A DNA stretch of 64,000 nt from Clusia tigrina (taxonomy: Eukaryota; Arthropoda; Insecta; Diptera; Clusiidae): positions 62,160,322 through 62,224,321 of the forward strand of contig OV050030.1 of NCBI GenBank assembly GCA_920105625.2, written 5' to 3'. Below, one piece after another: positions 1-10,307 of this stretch. Position 1 is the first letter of the stretch; every line of letters begins with the position of its first letter. The notes under the pieces are model-generated. The model ran no database searches. It was not told the origin of the DNA and saw only the letters and a list, made by a program, of their open reading frames with translations. Made by a program: the position numbers and the translations under genes.

Positions 1-231
1 CGAACGTATGTTTATTAACAAATGTTTAACAAAACTTGCATTTTCCTATATGTGCTAAAAAAAAACAAGCAATTTTTTTTATTTATTTCTGATACTTATA
101 ATTTTCCATTGTGAAGGACTTCATTAAATTTATCAAAAATCAAAATTAATCTTGGTCGCTTCACCGTGTGTATCTGGTTAGCGATGTCAATTGTTCTTTT
201 GTTGAAATTGAGAGCAGCGCTTCCAAGCTTA

Positions 232-261
232 CCCTACGTCTCCACGGGCAATTTTTGATGG
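232..261 (+). repeat. Harbinger left terminal inverted repeat
   Basis: These 30 bases match the reverse complement of 3269-3298 without mismatch. They abut the TTA target duplication. Confidence 0.93.
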
Positions 262-265
262 TATG

Positions 266-361
266 CCATTGGCAATTTCAATCAAATTGCCAATGGAGAC
301 TCCAAATTGCTTCATGTTGGCAATTTATGTTATGAAATATGTTATGCCATAAATTGCCAAC
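266..361. promoter_or_regulatory. Two subterminal palindromes built on TTGGCAATTT
   Basis: Just inside the left inverted repeat lie two inverted repeats: 266-296 (13-bp arms around CAATC) and 316-361 (14-bp arms). All four arms contain TTGGCAATTT. Harbinger accessory proteins bind subterminal motifs, so these are candidate sites for the MADF protein encoded next door (inference). They also lie upstream of its start codon and could affect its expression. Confidence 0.5.
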
Positions 362-492
362 GTGCTGTGTTGCAATCAGTTGTCATTTTGTTTGTTTGAC
401 AGCCTTTTTTCATTTTTTCGTGACGCTCACAGTGGAAGCATCGTCGGACATTTTAATTTTACCGCGTCTATTAAATTAATAAAAACGCTAAA

Positions 493-1444
493 ATGGAGTG
501 GTCGACGCCGGATGTATTTAAATTAATAAATTTATACAAGCAGTTCGAATGCCTGTGGAACTTTAAAAGTGCAACCTATAAACGAACCGATTTGAAAAAC
601 AACGCTTGGCTGCAAATATCCAAACAATTTAGGAAGGATATTACGGACATTAAAAAGAAAATCAAGCACATAAGAACTGCTTACCTGGCGGAGAAGAAGA
701 AGGTTGAATGTAGCAAGAAGTCTGGCTCCTCAACAGATTTTATTCACGAGCCGAATCTATTCTACTACAAGGAAATGGATTTTTTGGACTCCGTTGTCAT
801 TTTGCGAAGAACAACGAGCAACTTGAAGGAGGTATGTTCATGAAAGTATTATCTTAAAAAAATGTTTCATCTCAGTGTATTTTTTTCAGCAGGAAACTTT
901 CGAAATTGCCACGGAAGCAACTGAGTTAGACTCAACGCTGATGGAGGATAGCTCAGATGTGTTTGTATTGCCGACGTATTCTCCTCCTCCATGTGTAACG
1001 CCATCGCCGCCCATTACAATACGACCATCATCTTCATCGTCTTGTAGTTCAAGACCTTCACCCTCACCCTCACCATCATCTTTTAATAAAAGGCCTTCAC
1101 CATCATCCACGCCGGCTGCTAAATCATTTGCAACGTCTTCACCAGGCTCCCGCCCTTTTTTCAAGCAAAAGGCACGCAGGGAAGCTAAATTTAACAGCGC
1201 AGTGGAGGCGATAGTAGCCGCAGTGAACGAAAGAGAAACTGAAGATGTTTTTTCTTCATTCGGAACGGCGATTGCACGGCAGTTACAGCAGCTTCCACTG
1301 GCTGATGCAACCTCAACAATGGCAGAAATTCAAAACCATGTGACGCAAAAAGTTCTGACCCATTTGCGTACGTCTCAACAGATAAATGATCCAAGAGACA
1401 TAATGCAAGCTGCCCTTGAAGAAGCTGATATAAGTTTCGAATAG
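493..1444 (+). CDS. MADF-BESS DNA-binding protein of the Harbinger element (two exons)
   Basis: Exon 1 (493-831) encodes about 113 residues with the MADF pattern: an early W, a central W in NNAWLQIS, and a basic helix rich in KKK. The donor is GTATGT at 832. The acceptor is a tandem CAGCAG at 887-892, so exon 2 can begin at 890 or 893, both in frame, giving a protein of about 297 residues with or without one Gln. The middle is a Ser/Pro-rich linker. The C-terminal segment (FGTAIARQLQQLP) looks like a BESS protein-interaction motif. In Harbinger elements such proteins bind the transposon ends and carry the nuclease into the nucleus. No stop or frameshift is seen. The start at 493 is the first ATG and precedes the MADF domain. 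Confidence 0.8.
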
Positions 1445-1808
1445 AAATTTATTCTTTTTATTTTCTTTTTAATTTTAAGTCAATTAACATTTTTATTTTT
1501 AGAGGTTAAGCAATGAACTGATATTTTTTGTGAAATAACTGTTTAAGAAATTAAGTGATATTTTGTTATTTTTATTTTTAGAGATTAAGCAATGAACTGA
1601 TATTTTTTGTGAAATTACTGTTTAAGAAATTAAGTGATATTTTGTTATTTTTATTTTTTGTAATTTTTTTAAGAATATAAGAAATAAATTGAAACTTTAA
1701 TTTTAAGTTTTCTTGATTAACTTGTGGTAAAGCAGTACAAAAAATAAAATTTATTTTCTATTAGAACCAAAAAAAAGTCTTTATTTTTATAGTAAGTTGA
1801 TTTATTTT

Positions 1809-3184
1809 TTAAACAATGTTTTGAGCCACTTGCTTCTTTAACTTCACCCACTGAAATGGAACATCGCCATCGGTGACGCAATACTTTCGGACGTTTTCTC
1901 GCATTTGACATGCGAACTTGTAACTATCCTGTTCTTGAATTGGCAGGGCAGACATCGTCGTTGGCAAATTTTGTTGGCAATTATCTTCCGCAGACATTTG
2001 TGGTTCCACCAGTTTACGGGAAAGAAAGTTGTGCAGAATGCAACAGGCTTTCACAAGTATATCGCACGTCTCCACAGATACTTTGATGGGCCGATGGAAA
2101 ATGCGGAATCGTGCAGCTAGTCTCCCAAATGCCATCTCCACCGTCATTCTTGCTCTGCTAAGCCGGTAATTAAATGCCTCCTGTGAGGTGCTGAGGTTGG
2201 AGCTTCTATTATAAGCCTTCAGCAAATGACGGTTAAGACCGAATATATCATCCCCAATAAAATAAAGCGGTGTTTTTCTCATCTGGCCTTTTAGTGGTTC
2301 GTCTGCGGGTATATTCAGTCTTCCCGTTGATAGCGCCTCATAAAGCGAGCTATTTTTGTATACCATGACATCAGACGCTCTTCCATTACCACCAACGTCG
2401 ACGTAAATGAAGCGACTATGTGCATCCACTACTCCAAGTAGCACAATGCTAAAAAAAACCTTTATAGTTAAAAAAATCGGATCCGGAATGTGGTGGGGCT
2501 TTGATGCGGATGTGTTTTCCATCGATTGCGCCTAATGTGTGTGGAAATTGCCAAATTGCTTCAAAATCATTTGCAACAGCATGCCACGCAACCTCAGTTG
2601 TGGGTGTCTGTCGAAAAAATTATCAATAAATAAATAAGCTAATATTGAGAATCTTAGATGTACCTTCATAAATTCATCTTGCAGAACTGTTATTATTGCT
2701 TCCAACACGTCAGGTAAAAATTTACTAATTGTTTTCCGCGATATTCGGGATAAAAATTCCAGTGAGCGGAATGAATCGCCTGTCGCTATATATCGCAGTG
2801 TTATTGCGAGGCGAAGTCTGGAGGAAATTGCGTATCTCATCACCGTATCTTGCTTTTTAATTTTTGAGTTAACCTAGTTGTAACAAACGCATTAATTTAT
2901 GAAAATAAATAAAAAAAATGAGCTAAAAATATATTTACCAGAGAAAGGAGTTCCTCAAACTTGTCAATATGCATGCGGGAAAAGTTTTGGAAGTCTTCGG
3001 CACTTTCCCACATTATGTCTTTTAAAAGGTGATTTTCCAGACTATGCATTTCCCTTCTTTGTAAAAAAGGATTCACCCAGAATCTATGCTTCCTTCTTTT
3101 GTCCTCTTCATCGTATAATTCACACAATTTTTTTAATGCATCAAGAGCGCGGGCGCAGCGAAGTAGTTTGCTTGTTGACGGCAT
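1809..3184 (-). pseudogene. HARBI1-like DDE transposase, frameshifted
   Basis: Three minus-strand exons can be read: 3184-2939, 2852-2664 and 2607-1809. They have GT/AG introns and consistent phase. Exon 1 starts at an ATG at 3184 rather than the upstream one at 3214. Exon 2 has the typical MRYAIS...LAITLRYIATGDSFRSL stretch. Exon 3 carries the DDE nuclease landmarks: the first Asp in GAIDGKHI, a second in a SDVMVY-type motif, GDDIFGL, and Glu in TVEMAFGRL. A run of eight A at 2451-2458 (plus strand) puts the two halves of exon 3 out of register by one base. The stop falls right after the run if translation continues. This is probably a recent inactivation, or a homopolymer sequencing error. 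Confidence 0.85.
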
Positions 3185-3268
3185 TCTCAAAATGACAATG
3201 GCATAACATCGCAATGCCCACCATTAAAATATTGCCAACCATTGCAATCGATTTTGACAGATGTTATG

Positions 3269-3298
3269 CCATCAAAAATTGCCCGTGGAGACGTAGGG
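3269..3298 (-). repeat. Harbinger right terminal inverted repeat
   Basis: Exact reverse complement of 232-261, followed by the TTA duplicate at 3299-3301. Confidence 0.93.
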
Positions 3299-3301
3299 TT
3301 A

Positions 3302-5014
3302 GCTAGAAACCCGAAAATCTGCAAATACAACGGAATGCAATTTTGTCAGTTGGGGACCACTGATAAAAGCGGAATGTAACAAAATAAAACTAAAAATTTC
3401 AACTTCTAGTTGAATATTGTCAAACTTAAAGAAAAGTACATAAACTTTTAATTTTTAAGTAATATTGTATTTGCCAGTGATTAAATAATGATACAAAACA
3501 AATAGTAACTCTATTTTGCTCATATATCCCTATTTTGAAAATATTTACTGAAATTTCATAACAAATTGAATTCTTCTCGATTTTGTTTTTAAACGAGCCA
3601 GGCCAGACCGCACATAAAACAATAACTCGTACGTTTTCTGTTTTGTTTTCTTTCTTTTTATTTCGCCTATGAGCATACAAACAAACATTTTCACAACCAA
3701 AAATTCAAAATTGTGTAATATACCCCATATCATACCCCATATCGTGATTTGTAGTTTGGTCGCCGACTTAACTTGTGACATGAAAGAGAAAATCAAATAT
3801 CTTGTTTTGCCGTCGCTGATACTTATTACGTTTACATATGTTCTTTGGTTCACCTCCCAAAATTTCTTCTTTTCATTGCCGAGGAATTTTTTTTAAATTG
3901 TTTTTTACCACAAATTTTATCATGATTATACGAAATAACATTTTTTTAATTTCAAGATTTTGGTACACCCACATAAAACCCTGAATTCTGAATCATACCA
4001 ATTCGTATTTAGATACACTGTTTGTATGGTTTTGCAATTATTTTATAACAACGCAAATAGCAATAAGCATACATAATCGTACACACATAAATACATAATT
4101 CTGATGTTGCGTATACAAAAATTTTAATAAAAATGTATACGGAAAATGTTGATTTAATGGAACATGTTTCTTCAACATAAAAGTGTTTTCCTCCCAGCGA
4201 TTTCACTGGAAGAAATGTTAAAAAGTGAAATTGGATGTCTCTATTATCTATCTGATTCGTATACCATTTTTACCATTTTTAGAGGTAAAGGGTATAAAAA
4301 ATGGCTACAGACTGACAGACGAACGGACAAAATCAAAACTGCCCAGAAAGTGCTTCTAAGCAGATCTGCATTTTTCTATATATCCATACCTGTCATTCCC
4401 CTTCTGGTAGTTGAAAAACCGGTCAACCACACAACTTAGTATACCCTTTTTACTTTTTTTAAAGGTATTGCTGTATATTGACTGATCGAGTTAAAATTTA
4501 TGACTGACTTTATTGAGTGCTTATAATAATTAACATAAGTATGACAAGAGAATAGTGGTGTGTCATATACGATAAGTAATGAGAGTAACTATGCTAGATG
4601 ATAAGAGAAAATGTAAGTATAAGAGTTATAAAAACTAATATATATCACGCCAATCCTTAATAAGTTATAGTTTCAATTTACAAAAGAAAAAACATAAAAA
4701 TTTGTTAGTTACCATTAGATATATTTCTGACTTTCCGTGGTCTGAGGTTTCTGGTAGATGTAGTGCATGCAGTTGCTTTATTATTTGCATCTATCAAACC
4801 TGCACCATCATTGGAATTATGTGAAGGAGCTTCAGCCGACGCACTACAATCAACAGCTGCCTTTATGGCTTCTGACACTTGCTTACTGACTTTCGAAAAT
4901 TTCATCTTTGACTACTATGATATTCATTATTATATCAAGGTTTGATTGTTTGAATTGTGCAAGGTGGTTTCAATCGATATTTTTAATGTTTTCACGAAAT
5001 TTTCAATTTGTCAA
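3302..5014. other. Unassigned AT-rich sequence
   Basis: No convincing gene. Reading frames are short and low-complexity. A 66-codon minus-strand frame (4905-4705) ends in a basic RNLRPRK stretch that could be the tail of the Gypsy pol remnant just downstream, but this is weak. Confidence 0.5.
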
Positions 5015-6013
5015 TTAGACGTCGGATGCCGTCAATATATGTCTGACACGGTTTTGAGAAACAAACAATAGAAATTCCTCGGAAACAAATTGTCTGCCGT
5101 CCCCGCTAACAATGATGTTCCCAATACTGTAACTACAAAATATTTCCCTTAACTCTGATATGTTAAAAGTTGACGCCATGTCTTTTGTTTTAAAAACTTC
5201 CACACATTTTGAGTACAATTCAATCAACACAAACAAGTGATTTACCGGACCAGCGAAATCTATGTGAATCCTTTGCCATATGGAACTAGAAGGAGTCCAG
5301 GGTATTAAAATGTTTTTGTCCGGACTATGCAAAAGTCCTTGGAACACGTCCCTTTATTAAGACCGCAATATCCTTGTCCATCCTTTTCCACCAAATATAG
5401 GATCTGGTCATAGACTTGGGCTTAACTATTACTAAAGGCGATTTATATAGCTTTTTAAAAATTTCAATTCTGAATTTTTTGAAACAACAACTTGATATCC
5501 CCATAATATACAATTATTTTCAATTGTCAATTCAATATCTTTGTTTGTAAGTTACAAATTTATTTCCTTTTAAATCTTTCACTGTGCCTCTTGATACTGT
5601 ATCTAAAATCTTAGAAAGCGTTAGGTCATGTCTGGTTTCACGAGCAATGTCCTTGAAATCCAAATTTATTTTATTTTCGGTTTGAATAAGATTTATGTAA
5701 CTTTTTATGTCTATTTTTTGTCTGTTTTCAATACAATACTTAAATCCTGATAAAAAGAAAATATCATCGGATCATAATTAATTGCAAACCTTTGTTAGTG
5801 CCAAAAATTGTAACTATGATCTGTTTTTGGAATAAATTCATTGTCTGTTAGAAATTGTTTCAGTTTTGAAACAGAAAATATTCTGGAAAGGGTTTTATTC
5901 GCAAATGTGCTATAATTATTTTCAATTGATTTGACTTCACTATTAGGAAAACTATGTGAAAGGATGGTGGCTACTGCATTATTTGAAGCATCCTTGTTAA
6001 GTATAATAGACAA
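5015..6013 (-). pseudogene. Decayed Ty3/Gypsy pol (RNase H to integrase)
   Basis: Read on the minus strand, 6013-5795 resembles an RNase H start with an NKDASNNAVATIL-type motif. 5513-5325 has a YIWWKRMDKDI segment from the integrase zinc-binding region. 5347-5015 reads as integrase core (IHIDFAGP, then LYSKCVEV, then an SGDGRQFVS-type second Asp motif, followed by a short RHILTA segment). The pieces lie in different frames with stops between, so this is an old copy. The core motifs look most like the K02A2.6/mag-type Gypsy integrase. No LTRs were found nearby. Confidence 0.65.
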
Positions 6014-6055
6014 ATTAAGATTGAAATGTACTAGTACCTTTTCAGAAACTACATA

Positions 6056-7350
6056 AAGGGTTTTCCATCAAGAGGTGCTATTTTGAATCACCCGGTATTT
6101 CGGTAGCTGTCACTTTTGAAGCTTTTATTCTTTGACATTTGAAAGGTAGAAACTACGCCATTACTAAAAATGGAACGATACACGCTTCAACAACGCATTG
6201 AAATTATTAAAATTCACTACAAAAAGGGTGAAAATCATGCAGTCACAGTTCGCAAAACTAAAGCATTTTTGAAGCACCTTGTCGGACCGCAATACAGAAA
6301 TTGGTGGAAAAATTGGAGCTGTTGGGACAAGTGAGTGATGTGAAGAATAAAACCCGTGCACGTCGCTCAAGAACAACTGAGAATATTGCTGCTGTAGCCC
6401 AAAGTGTTGAAGAAAAGCCAGGTTTGTCCATTCTTCGTCGTTATTTGGAATTGGGCATGCCACAAACGTCATTACACCGTATTTTGCATAAAGACTTGGG
6501 TCTTAAGGCTTATAAAGTTCAGTTAACACAAGAACTCAAGCCGGCCGATCATCAACAACGTCGTGTCTTTGCTGATTGGGTTCTTGAAAAGCATGAAAAT
6601 GATCCGGAATTCCATCGAAAAATCATCTTGACTGATGAGGCCCATTTCCATCTCGGTGGCTACGTCAACAAGCAAAATTGTCGCATCTGGGGCTCGGAAA
6701 ACCCAAGAGTTATAGTTGAGAAGCCTCTCTATCCTCAACGTGTGACTGTTTGGTGCGGTTTATGGTCCGGCGGGGTCATTGGACCTTACTTTTTCGAAAA
6801 TGAGGTTGGATCAGCAATTACGGTGAATGGATTGCGCTATCGAGAGATGATTAATGATTTTTTATGGTCGGAGTTGGATGGTATTGATCTGGACAACGTT
6901 TACTTTTAACAAGACGGCGCTACGTGCCACACAAGCAACGAAACCATTGCTCTTTTGCGGGAAAAGTTTCCGGACCGTGTTATCTCTCGAAGAGGTGATC
7001 ACAATTGGCCACCGAGACCTTGAGATTTAACACCTTGCGACTTCTTCCTTTGGGGCCACGTGAAAGATAAGGTCTACGCCAACAGCCCAGCGTCGATTCA
7101 AGACCTCAAAGATAGAATTCGTGAGGCTATCGAGGACATAGGGCAGCGACTTTGCGATTTGGTTATGGAAAATTTCATGAAAAGGATATGGTCCTGTAAG
7201 CGTGGTCGTGGTGGCCATTTGACTGATATTCTCTTTCGTTATTAACGGCATACATTCCTCTTTATTATGAAATAAACATTCGATCATTTATCTCAAAAAA
7301 TGGCTTTTTTCTTTGAATACCAAAATAACACCTCTTATTGGAAAACCCTT
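6056..7350 (+). mobile_element. Tc1/mariner element, DD41D rosa-like
   Basis: Imperfect 32-bp inverted ends (starting AAGGGTTTTCC, about four mismatches) are flanked by TA at 6054-6055 and 7351-7352, the mariner target duplication. Length is 1295 bp, normal for the superfamily. Counting residues from the Asp in QDGATCH to the Asp in LTPCDFF gives 41 between, which is the DD41D signature of the rosa family described from Ceratitis rosa. Confidence 0.88.
6170..7245 (+). pseudogene. Mariner transposase, inactivated
   Basis: The ATG at 6170 begins an N-terminal helix-turn-helix region (YTLQQRIEIIK). One or more frameshifts lie before 6301. The frame from there holds the DNA-binding tail and the catalytic core. 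The first Asp is in ILTDEAHFHL, the second in QDGATCH, and the third in LTPCDFFLWG. A TAA at 6907-6909 stands where Gln would be expected just before QDG, and a TGA at 7021-7023 sits just before the third-Asp motif. The C-terminal KRGRGGHL segment is preserved to the TAA at 7245. It cannot make a functional protein, but its inverted ends are still good enough to be mobilised in trans (inference). Confidence 0.9.
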
Positions 7351-7693
7351 TATATCTCTTTTTATTTGTTCAAGATTTTGATTTTCATACGACATCCTTT
7401 TGTAATAACAAGATATCGGATTATATGCATTTGCATATTGATTACGGGATTATTTCATATTTTAACTCTTTTTCCCAATAGCGCATATTTTTGTAAGTAG
7501 CGGGAGACAATTACTCTCTATTAAGAATATGCGACAAACTTTCAGTTAGTACAAAATCTTGAAATGTAGCTTGAATTATGGGCTGCAAAATGTCGTCGCT
7601 TAAAGCTCGTGATTCCGCATTAAAAGCTATACAACGCTATTTGAATCGGGCAAATTCGTTGAGCTTTTAGTAGCTGCATCTACGTATTTACAG

Positions 7694-8690
7694 TTGTTGG
7701 AGGATCAATGGGTACGCTTTTGGGAAGCCCAACAACAGGTAGAGATCTCGTGCGGCGAAGAGAGCGTCGAGGTGGAGGAGCAATCACGCATTCCAGGTGA
7801 GGAATGGTGCACCATAGCTAAGGTAAATTTCAAACGCCTTACTGCGCCGCTCAAGGTACCTCCTCCTCAAGCCACTCAATCGAAGCCTGCACCTGTGCCG
7901 CTCATGATTTAGTGGCGATCCCACCGAATGGCTCACTTTCCATGATGGATTTTTTTCACTTGTCAATGCCCATGCAAGTCTGTCGGACGGACAGAAGCTA
8001 CAGTATCTCCGCAAATGTTTAAAGGGCGAAGCATTGGAGTTGGTAAGCAGTTTAGCAGTGATTGACAGCAACTATATTGAAGCCTGGGACTTGCTAACAT
8101 CACACTACATGGTCATGCGAGTCATAGTGGACAGCCATATGAAAGTTTTTATGTCGATTGAAAAAGCAACAAAAGACTCTTCGAAGGAAATCAAACATAT
8201 GCTTAACCTAACCTTGCAGTATGTTGGTGCGCTACGTGCACTCGGGCGGCGGGTTGAGTTTTGGGATGATTGGCTTATCCATCTAACCGTGGCAAAATTG
8301 GCCTACGAGACACGCAACAATGGGAATTATCGCTTTTAGCCGACGATACGCCGACATTCGGTGCGCTTCTTGACTTTCTCGAAACTCGAGCGCGGTCTTT
8401 GGAGATGGTGCCAGCAGTTTCCCACAATGCAAGGGCAACCGAAAAGAGCGTTCTTCATACCTAACTAGCTAACAACCATCAAGGCTCAAGGTGCCTGCTT
8501 GAACTGCCTTAGTAAGGGGCATGTTATCGCGAAATCTTGCAGTCCATCATCGTGTCGCATATGCCAACGTCGTCATCACAAGCTACTTCACGCTAGCCTC
8601 AACAACCAACAGGCTGCACCCGCTAACAACAAGACCGACCAAACCATCAATGTTACGTCGCACTATGCTGATGCTGAACGCATTGATATG
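7694..8690 (+). pseudogene. BEL/Pao retrotransposon gag remnant
   Basis: The frames 7694-7912, 8034-8339, 8270-8464 and 8499-8750 together read as a Pao-type gag. The middle part (LSDGQKLQYLRKCLKGEALE, then SNYIEAWDLL) matches the DUF1759 capsid region. The last part has paired cysteine-histidine knuckles (CLNCLSKGH and CRICQRRHHKLLH), which are characteristic of BEL/Pao. Stops and frameshifts separate the pieces. No protease or RT follows, so the copy is truncated at 3'. Confidence 0.75.
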
Positions 8691-8959
8691 ATAGTCTCTT
8701 ATGACTTACAAGACAGTTTACGACACTGTAGTTCATTCAGTCTCATTTGATGAATCATTTAGACATTTTCTACTCAAATAAATGACTAACTCATATAGAG
8801 AGAAAGAAGAAGCAGTTGAGTCGAGCAGTTCTCTGATACGTATATATGTACATACATACACGTGGTTCTTATTTGCACCGTTTTTGATCGCCTCATCATC
8901 GCAAATCTGATTTGTTTATTCATTTTATTTCGATTTTACTTTAATTTGGCTCTATCATT

Positions 8960-10040
8960 TTGTGTGTTATTTGCATTTTTGTAAAATCCCGCACAGAAGG
9001 TCAAACCTTAATAATGCAAGTAACATAGGAGAACGACGTCAACGAAATGCAAGAGACAGTAGAACACAAGCACAAGATGCTCAAATTACTGAAGAACACA
9101 ATATCAGCGCAGTAGAGAGACGTGCGCAAGTATCTCCAGCACATCGCAACGAACGTTTACCGCAAAATGTATTAAGAGCAAGAGCGGCGCGTCTAAACAA
9201 AATACTCACATTCAGGGCACTAACAACAAAGACAAGAAAAAAGTTGCTTATTAACACGTGCATCATTTGTTCGTCTTGCGTTCTAATATCCACCAGACAT
9301 CAATTATTCAGTGCATACTAAAATTACCATCAGTGCAATGGACAAACAATATCAACATTGTCTCGCGTTAAAATTCCGCAATGAAGCACCCGGCATCTGT
9401 TGCGCCTCAGGAAAATTTGTACTGCCAACACATTTATTGTTGGCACATCAGTCGACCCTAAATTGTTTTTGCGCAAGATACGCAAATTCAATTCTTGTTT
9501 CCAAATGACTTAATTTGGAGCAATACAAATAAAATCTACATTAAAAATAAAATCTACATTCAAAATACAAGGCCAGGTATACCATAAAATTGGTTTATTG
9601 ATGCCGAGGACGAAGTTTTTCCAAATCTATTTTATGGGCAATGATGAAGAACGCGTGACAATCCGGTGCCAGTACAATTTCATCGAACGGGCAGAAGAGC
9701 TCGCAATTGTGGAATTGTTGGAAAATTACTTGAAGAATCGAAACCAACTTACTAAATTGTTTAAAAGAGTGTCGCCACATTTGAGAAATGACAACTATCA
9801 AATCGTCACAAAGGCCGACAAAGTTCCATCAGGAGAGCACGCTGGCCAGTTCAACGCACCAACCAAAGACAAAGTTGCTGTTATTATGGTCGGTGATCCA
9901 GTTGAGAGCCGAGCCATCAAAACCACACATCGAGATAGCACTGTCAATACGATTTCGGAAATGCAACGTTCGTACGACGCACTCCAATATCCGCTCATAT
10001 AATCTAGGAAGGACTGGATGGATATCACATCAATAACCAA
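8960..10040 (+). pseudogene. Helitron copy A, 5' part (N-terminal Rep region)
   Basis: Degraded plus-strand coding sequence homologous to copies B and C. It includes an Arg/Glu-rich N-terminal stretch with ERRQRNAR-type repeats and a Cys-motif segment (LKFRNEAPGICCASGK). Another segment, 9598-10002, matches the region following it in the other copies (FNAPTKDKVAVIMVG, SYDALQYPL). Homology stops at about 10040, where a LINE is inserted, and resumes at about 14650. Frameshifts are frequent. Confidence 0.75.
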
Positions 10041-10307
10041 CTGAAAAATTTTTTTTTTCACTTGTTCTCTCTCTTACGGTGCGGTCTGGTTTCTTTTTAC
10101 TCTGCTTGCAAATCTAAAAAATTAAAAAAAAAAGTGTCAAAGTGCGACAGGACGTTTAATTGGCATTTTTTTGATAAACACTGTTTAGTGGTGGTTGCAG
10201 TCTGCCATTTAATAAAAACAAATAGTGACAAAAAGTTAAAACAAAATTGCCACAAAACAAACAATAATAATAAACATACATACATATATATAGGTAAGTG
10301 CGCCAAA

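Larger units (their letters stand above)
232..3298. mobile_element. PIF/Harbinger DNA transposon, near-complete
   Basis: The element is bounded by perfect 30-bp inverted repeats (starting CCCTACGTCTCC) and flanked on both sides by the trinucleotide TTA (229-231 and 3299-3301), the 3-bp target duplication expected of PIF/Harbinger. It carries the two convergent genes typical of the superfamily: a DNA-binding MADF/BESS protein on the plus strand and a HARBI1-type DDE nuclease on the minus strand. Length is 3067 bp. The transposase has a one-base frameshift, so the copy is probably not autonomous unless that is a sequencing error. Confidence 0.93.

Noticed and set aside
4705..4905. Small basic protein on the minus strand
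   Set aside because: 66 codons with no motif beyond a short Arg/Pro/Lys tail. At most the end of a decayed Gypsy pol.
10062..10307. N-terminal extension of the LINE ORF1
   Set aside because: Composition changes to Lys/His/Phe-rich with no conservation, and a better ATG context occurs at 10308.
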